Origin: Vibrio splendidus 12E03
GTDB taxonomy: Bacteria; Pseudomonadota; Gammaproteobacteria; Enterobacterales; Vibrionaceae
Assembly: GCF_000272105.2 (NCBI RefSeq)
Contig: NZ_AJZD02000093.1
Span: 1-49,566, forward strand
DNA: 49,566 bases
Direction: 5' to 3'
The position numbers were made by a program, and so were the translations under genes. The notes beneath the pieces were generated by a model. That model was given only the letters and a program-made list of their open reading frames with translations, did no database searches and was not told the origin of the DNA. Positions 47,510 through 49,566 of the stretch are shown here, piece after piece (position 1 is the first letter of the stretch; every line of letters begins with the position of its first letter).

Positions 47510-48580
47510 GTGTTTAAGATTCTCGATTTATATATAGGCAGAACCATCATCGCAACGACGTCACTGGTATTGGTGACGTTTGTTGGTCTCTCTGGGATCA
47601 TCAAATATGTAGAACAGCTGAGAAAAGTTGGCCGTGGTACATACGATCTATTACAAGCGCTGTACTTTGTTTTACTGAGTATCCCTCGTGATATCGAAAT
47701 GTTCTTTCCAATGGCTGCATTGCTTGGTGCGTTGATTGGGCTTGGTATGCTTGCTGCAAGTTCTGAGCTTGTCGTTATGCAGGCAGCTGGTTTCTCTAAG
47801 TTAGATATCGGCCTATCGGTACTTAAAACGGCTATTCCACTGATGATCGTGGTGACGTTGCTTGGTCAGTGGGGTGCACCGCAAGCACAGAAAATGGCTC
47901 GTGATTTAAGAACCATCTCGATTGCTGGTGGTAATATTATTTCGACGCAAAGTGGTGTCTGGGCTCGTGATGCCAATGACTTCATCTTCATTGTCAAAAT
48001 CGATGACCAGAAGCTATATGGAATGAACATGTGGCGCTTTGATGAAAACAAGGCACTTAAGACCGCTATTTATTCTGACGAAGTTGATTACGTTGGAGAC
48101 AACGTTTGGACGATGAAGGATGTGGAGATCACGTCTTTTGAAAACGAACTTCAAATTACCAAAGAAAGCCTACCAACTTACTCCTGGGAAACATCATTAG
48201 CTCCAGATAAGTTGGCGATAGTAACGGTTAAGCCAGAAGAGCTGTCGTTAAGTGGGTTGTATGATTATGTTTCTTATCTGAAGGCGTCAGAGCAAGACGC
48301 ATCACGCTATGAATTGGCGCTGTGGAGAAAGATAACCCAGCCAATTTCGATCGCGGTTATGATGTTGATGGCACTGTCGTTTATCTTTGGTCCTTTGCGT
48401 AGTGTGACCATGGGTGCGAGGATTCTGTCAGGTGTTATTGCCGGCTTTACCTTCTATATATCCAGTGAGTTCTTTGGCCCGGTGAGTTTGGTTTATCAAA
48501 TACCGCCCGCCTTTGGCGCAATAGCCCCGAGCGTGGTGTTCCTTGGAATTGCCATCATGCTCTTGAGGCGGAAACTGTAA
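47510..48580 (+). CDS. lptG: LPS export ABC transporter permease LptG
   Basis: This is the second permease subunit of the LPS exporter, with 356 residues (E. coli 360). It starts at GTG, 3 bp after lptF. Six membrane segments flank a periplasmic jellyroll (about 135-260). Family features are the N-terminal LDLYIGRTIIATTSLVL, the coupling segment SSELVVMQAAGFSKLDI and the LALWRKITQPISIAVMML helix. It ends at a strong bidirectional terminator shared with the RDD gene. Confidence 0.95.
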   Translation: MFKILDLYIGRTIIATTSLVLVTFVGLSGIIKYVEQLRKVGRGTYDLLQALYFVLLSIPRDIEMFFPMAALLGALIGLGMLAASSELVVMQAAGFSKLDIGLSVLKTAIPLMIVVTLLGQWGAPQAQKMARDLRTISIAGGNIISTQSGVWARDANDFIFIVKIDDQKLYGMNMWRFDENKALKTAIYSDEVDYVGDNVWTMKDVEITSFENELQITKESLPTYSWETSLAPDKLAIVTVKPEELSLSGLYDYVSYLKASEQDASRYELALWRKITQPISIAVMMLMALSFIFGPLRSVTMGARILSGVIAGFTFYISSEFFGPVSLVYQIPPAFGAIAPSVVFLGIAIMLLRRKL

Positions 48581-48584
48581 ATAG

Positions 48585-48615
48585 AAAAAAGGAAGGCATA
48601 ACGCCTTCCTTTTTT
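48585..48615. terminator. bidirectional terminator between lptG and the RDD gene
   Basis: The stem AAAAAAGGAAGGC/GCCTTCCTTTTTT with loop ATAAC has T-runs on both strands. Confidence 0.92.
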
Positions 48616-48644
48616 GATCTTGATTGGAGCTAACTTAAATCACA

Positions 48645-49121
48645 TTATCGTGCTTGTGGTAACACAACGACTTCGGTCTTTGCCCAGATATCGTGAAAGC
48701 CACGTTTTTCAGGATCGAATGGAACACATAGGTTTGCCAATCCAAAACCTGAAGTACCTAAACGAATCAGCGCCTGAGTTACAGTGATAGCTGAGCCATC
48801 TTTGTTTTGAACGCGCAGCTTCCAAGCCCTCATACCGAGAGTTTGACCAGCTCTAGTCCAGAAGAACACGAAGAAATATACCCAAACGGCCACTAAGTAA
48901 AAGGTATATGCAGGGCTCCAAATCGGATGGTTGGTTAAGAAGTCACTAACATCGGCATATCCGCTGTGGTTAAAAATGCCGAGAGCCATGAGCGCGTGCA
49001 GTAGAGCGACAATGACGCCAGCCGCCAACATTTCAATAGCGATTACGATCAGAGCGTCGTAGAACAAGGCACCAAATCGGCGCATGACTCCTGCTGGTGG
49101 CAGAGTGTTTGTTGATGTCAT
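48645..49121 (-). CDS. RDD-family membrane protein
   Basis: This 158-residue protein of the RDD family has three hydrophobic stretches (about 22-48, 72-92 and one near 110-125). The first conserved Arg is in MRRFGALFYDALIV, the Asp in YDALI, and the second block is GQTLGMRAWKLRVQNKDG. Some RDD proteins act in sodium or proton exchange; the role here is unknown. It lies after lptG in many vibrios, in the opposite direction, and probably has its own promoter in the 194-bp gap before tRNA-Leu. Confidence 0.88.
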   Translation of the reverse strand: MTSTNTLPPAGVMRRFGALFYDALIVIAIEMLAAGVIVALLHALMALGIFNHSGYADVSDFLTNHPIWSPAYTFYLVAVWVYFFVFFWTRAGQTLGMRAWKLRVQNKDGSAITVTQALIRLGTSGFGLANLCVPFDPEKRGFHDIWAKTEVVVLPQAR

Positions 49122-49253
49122 GTGTTATTACTTCTTTAAAAATTGAGGCGTCAGAATATAGTTTAAGGCTTAGCGTGAAAAGAGACATGACGCACAGCTT
49201 ATGACTTAGTGGCGAAATTATCGGCAAACACACATGAATTCAAGTTTTTATAC

Positions 49254-49281
49254 TTGCCACATCAGTTCGCATACGTATAAT
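49254..49281 (+). promoter_or_regulatory. predicted tRNA-Leu promoter
   Basis: -35 TTGCCA (49254-49259) and a perfect -10 TATAAT (49276-49281) have a 16-bp spacer. The start of transcription would be near 49288, about 28 bases before the mature tRNA. Confidence 0.7.
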
Positions 49282-49315
49282 GCCAAACATCGAAAGGGCA
49301 ATGCCCCAAGATAAT

Positions 49316-49400
49316 GCCGGTATGGTGAAATTGGTATACACGACGGATTCAAAATCCGTTGCCTTCGGGCGTGGCGGTTCAAGTCCGCCTACCGGTACCA
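49316..49400 (+). tRNA. tRNA-Leu(CAA)
   Basis: This is an 85-nt class II tRNA gene with encoded CCA. The acceptor pairs GCCGGTA with TACCGGT (a G1-U72 pair, also seen in a leucine tRNA of E. coli). The anticodon stem ACGGA/TCCGT encloses loop TTCAAAA, which gives anticodon CAA (reads UUG). The variable arm is TGCCTTCGGGCG-like and the T-arm is GGCGG TTCAAGT CCGCC. It has its own promoter and a GNRA-loop terminator. Confidence 0.96.
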
Positions 49401-49449
49401 TATTTTAAGATAGAGCCTCAACGAAAGTTGGGGCTTTGTTGTATCTGGA
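49382..49449 (+). repeat. direct repeat copy 1: tRNA-Leu 3' end plus terminator
   Basis: These 68 bases recur at 49499-49566 with one mismatch (T49411 versus C49528). The unit contains the T-arm 3' strand, the acceptor 3' strand, CCA, and the terminator. Confidence 0.95.
49414..49440 (+). terminator. terminator after tRNA-Leu
   Basis: The 9-bp stem AGCCTCAAC/GTTGGGGCT (one G-U pair) carries a GAAA tetraloop and is followed by TTGTT. An identical copy lies at 49531-49557. Confidence 0.8.
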
Positions 49450-49460
49450 GTCTGGAAAGC

Positions 49461-49566
49461 GTTGCCTTCGCGGTGGCGGCAGGAATGCCTGTCCAATCAG
49501 TCCGCCTACCGGTACCATATTTTAAGACAGAGCCTCAACGAAAGTTGGGGCTTTGTTGTATCTGGA
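49461..49566 (+). pseudogene. truncated tRNA-Leu copy (3' part, duplicated, reaching the window edge)
   Basis: This degenerate second copy starts at the variable arm (GTTGCCTTCG, 49461). The T-arm stem GGCGG/CCGCC is kept, but the 7-base T-loop is replaced by 22 bases containing the inverted repeat CAGGAATGCCTG. The acceptor 3' strand, CCA and the terminator then follow (67 of 68 bases identical to copy 1). The 5' half, D-arm and anticodon are absent, so it cannot make a tRNA. The window ends inside or at the end of this unit. Confidence 0.8.

Overview
The window reads as a stretch of chromosome I of a marine Vibrio, probably close to the Splendidus clade. That placement is an inference from protein similarity and gene order recalled from known Vibrio genomes. 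Nearly all of it is core housekeeping DNA: about 50 protein genes packed into short operons, one tRNA gene, one riboswitch, and many clear intrinsic terminators. I see no prophage, insertion sequence, CRISPR array, rRNA operon or integron cassette.

Layout, left to right. (1) 1-2.6 kb: the start of a His-rich zinc-uptake gene (zrgA-like) and a small DUF2607-type gene behind a near-perfect Zur box, then ytfJ, ytfK and msrA. (2) 2.7-8.7 kb: tamA-tamB-ytfP, the translocation and assembly module. (3) 8.7-12 kb: fbp, divergent mpl, and ubiX. (4) 12.0-15.7 kb: a TPP riboswitch followed by thiBPQ (thiamine import). (5) 15.7-19.2 kb: darP, pmbA, mgtE. (6) 19.3-27.1 kb, all on the minus strand: yrbG, kdsD, kdsC, lptC, lptA, lptB, rpoN, hpf, ptsN, rapZ and npr, which make Kdo, export LPS, and supply sigma-54 and the nitrogen PTS. 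(7) 27.4-32.8 kb: mlaFEDCB, ibaG, murA, plsC. (8) 32.9-37.5 kb, minus strand: ridA, pyrI, pyrB with a pyrL leader peptide and attenuator, argF with tandem ARG-box-like sites, and arcA. (9) 37.5-41 kb, the least standard part: a 576-bp non-coding region, rraB, an orphan glycoside-hydrolase-2-like protein with no catalytic domain, a MarR-GNAT fusion regulator with a perfect 35-bp palindromic operator, and an internally duplicated DUF2061 membrane protein with a Fur box. (10) 41-49.1 kb: valS, holC, pepA, divergent lptF-lptG, and an RDD-family membrane protein. (11) 49.25 kb to the end: a tRNA-Leu(CAA) gene with its promoter, followed by an imperfect duplication of its 3' part and terminator that runs off the window edge.

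The dominant theme is the cell envelope. TamAB, the Mla inner-membrane complex, LptABC and LptFG lie together with the Kdo, MurA, Mpl and PlsC enzymes. Metal and nutrient control is visible directly in the DNA: Zur and Fur boxes, ARG-box-like sites, a TPP riboswitch, and pyr attenuation.

No dramatic new system is evident. The items most worth follow-up are the orphan GH2-like protein, the MarR-GNAT operator, the Fur-boxed DUF2061 duplication, strong hairpins inside the ptsN and thiP coding regions, and the tRNA-Leu 3'-end duplication.
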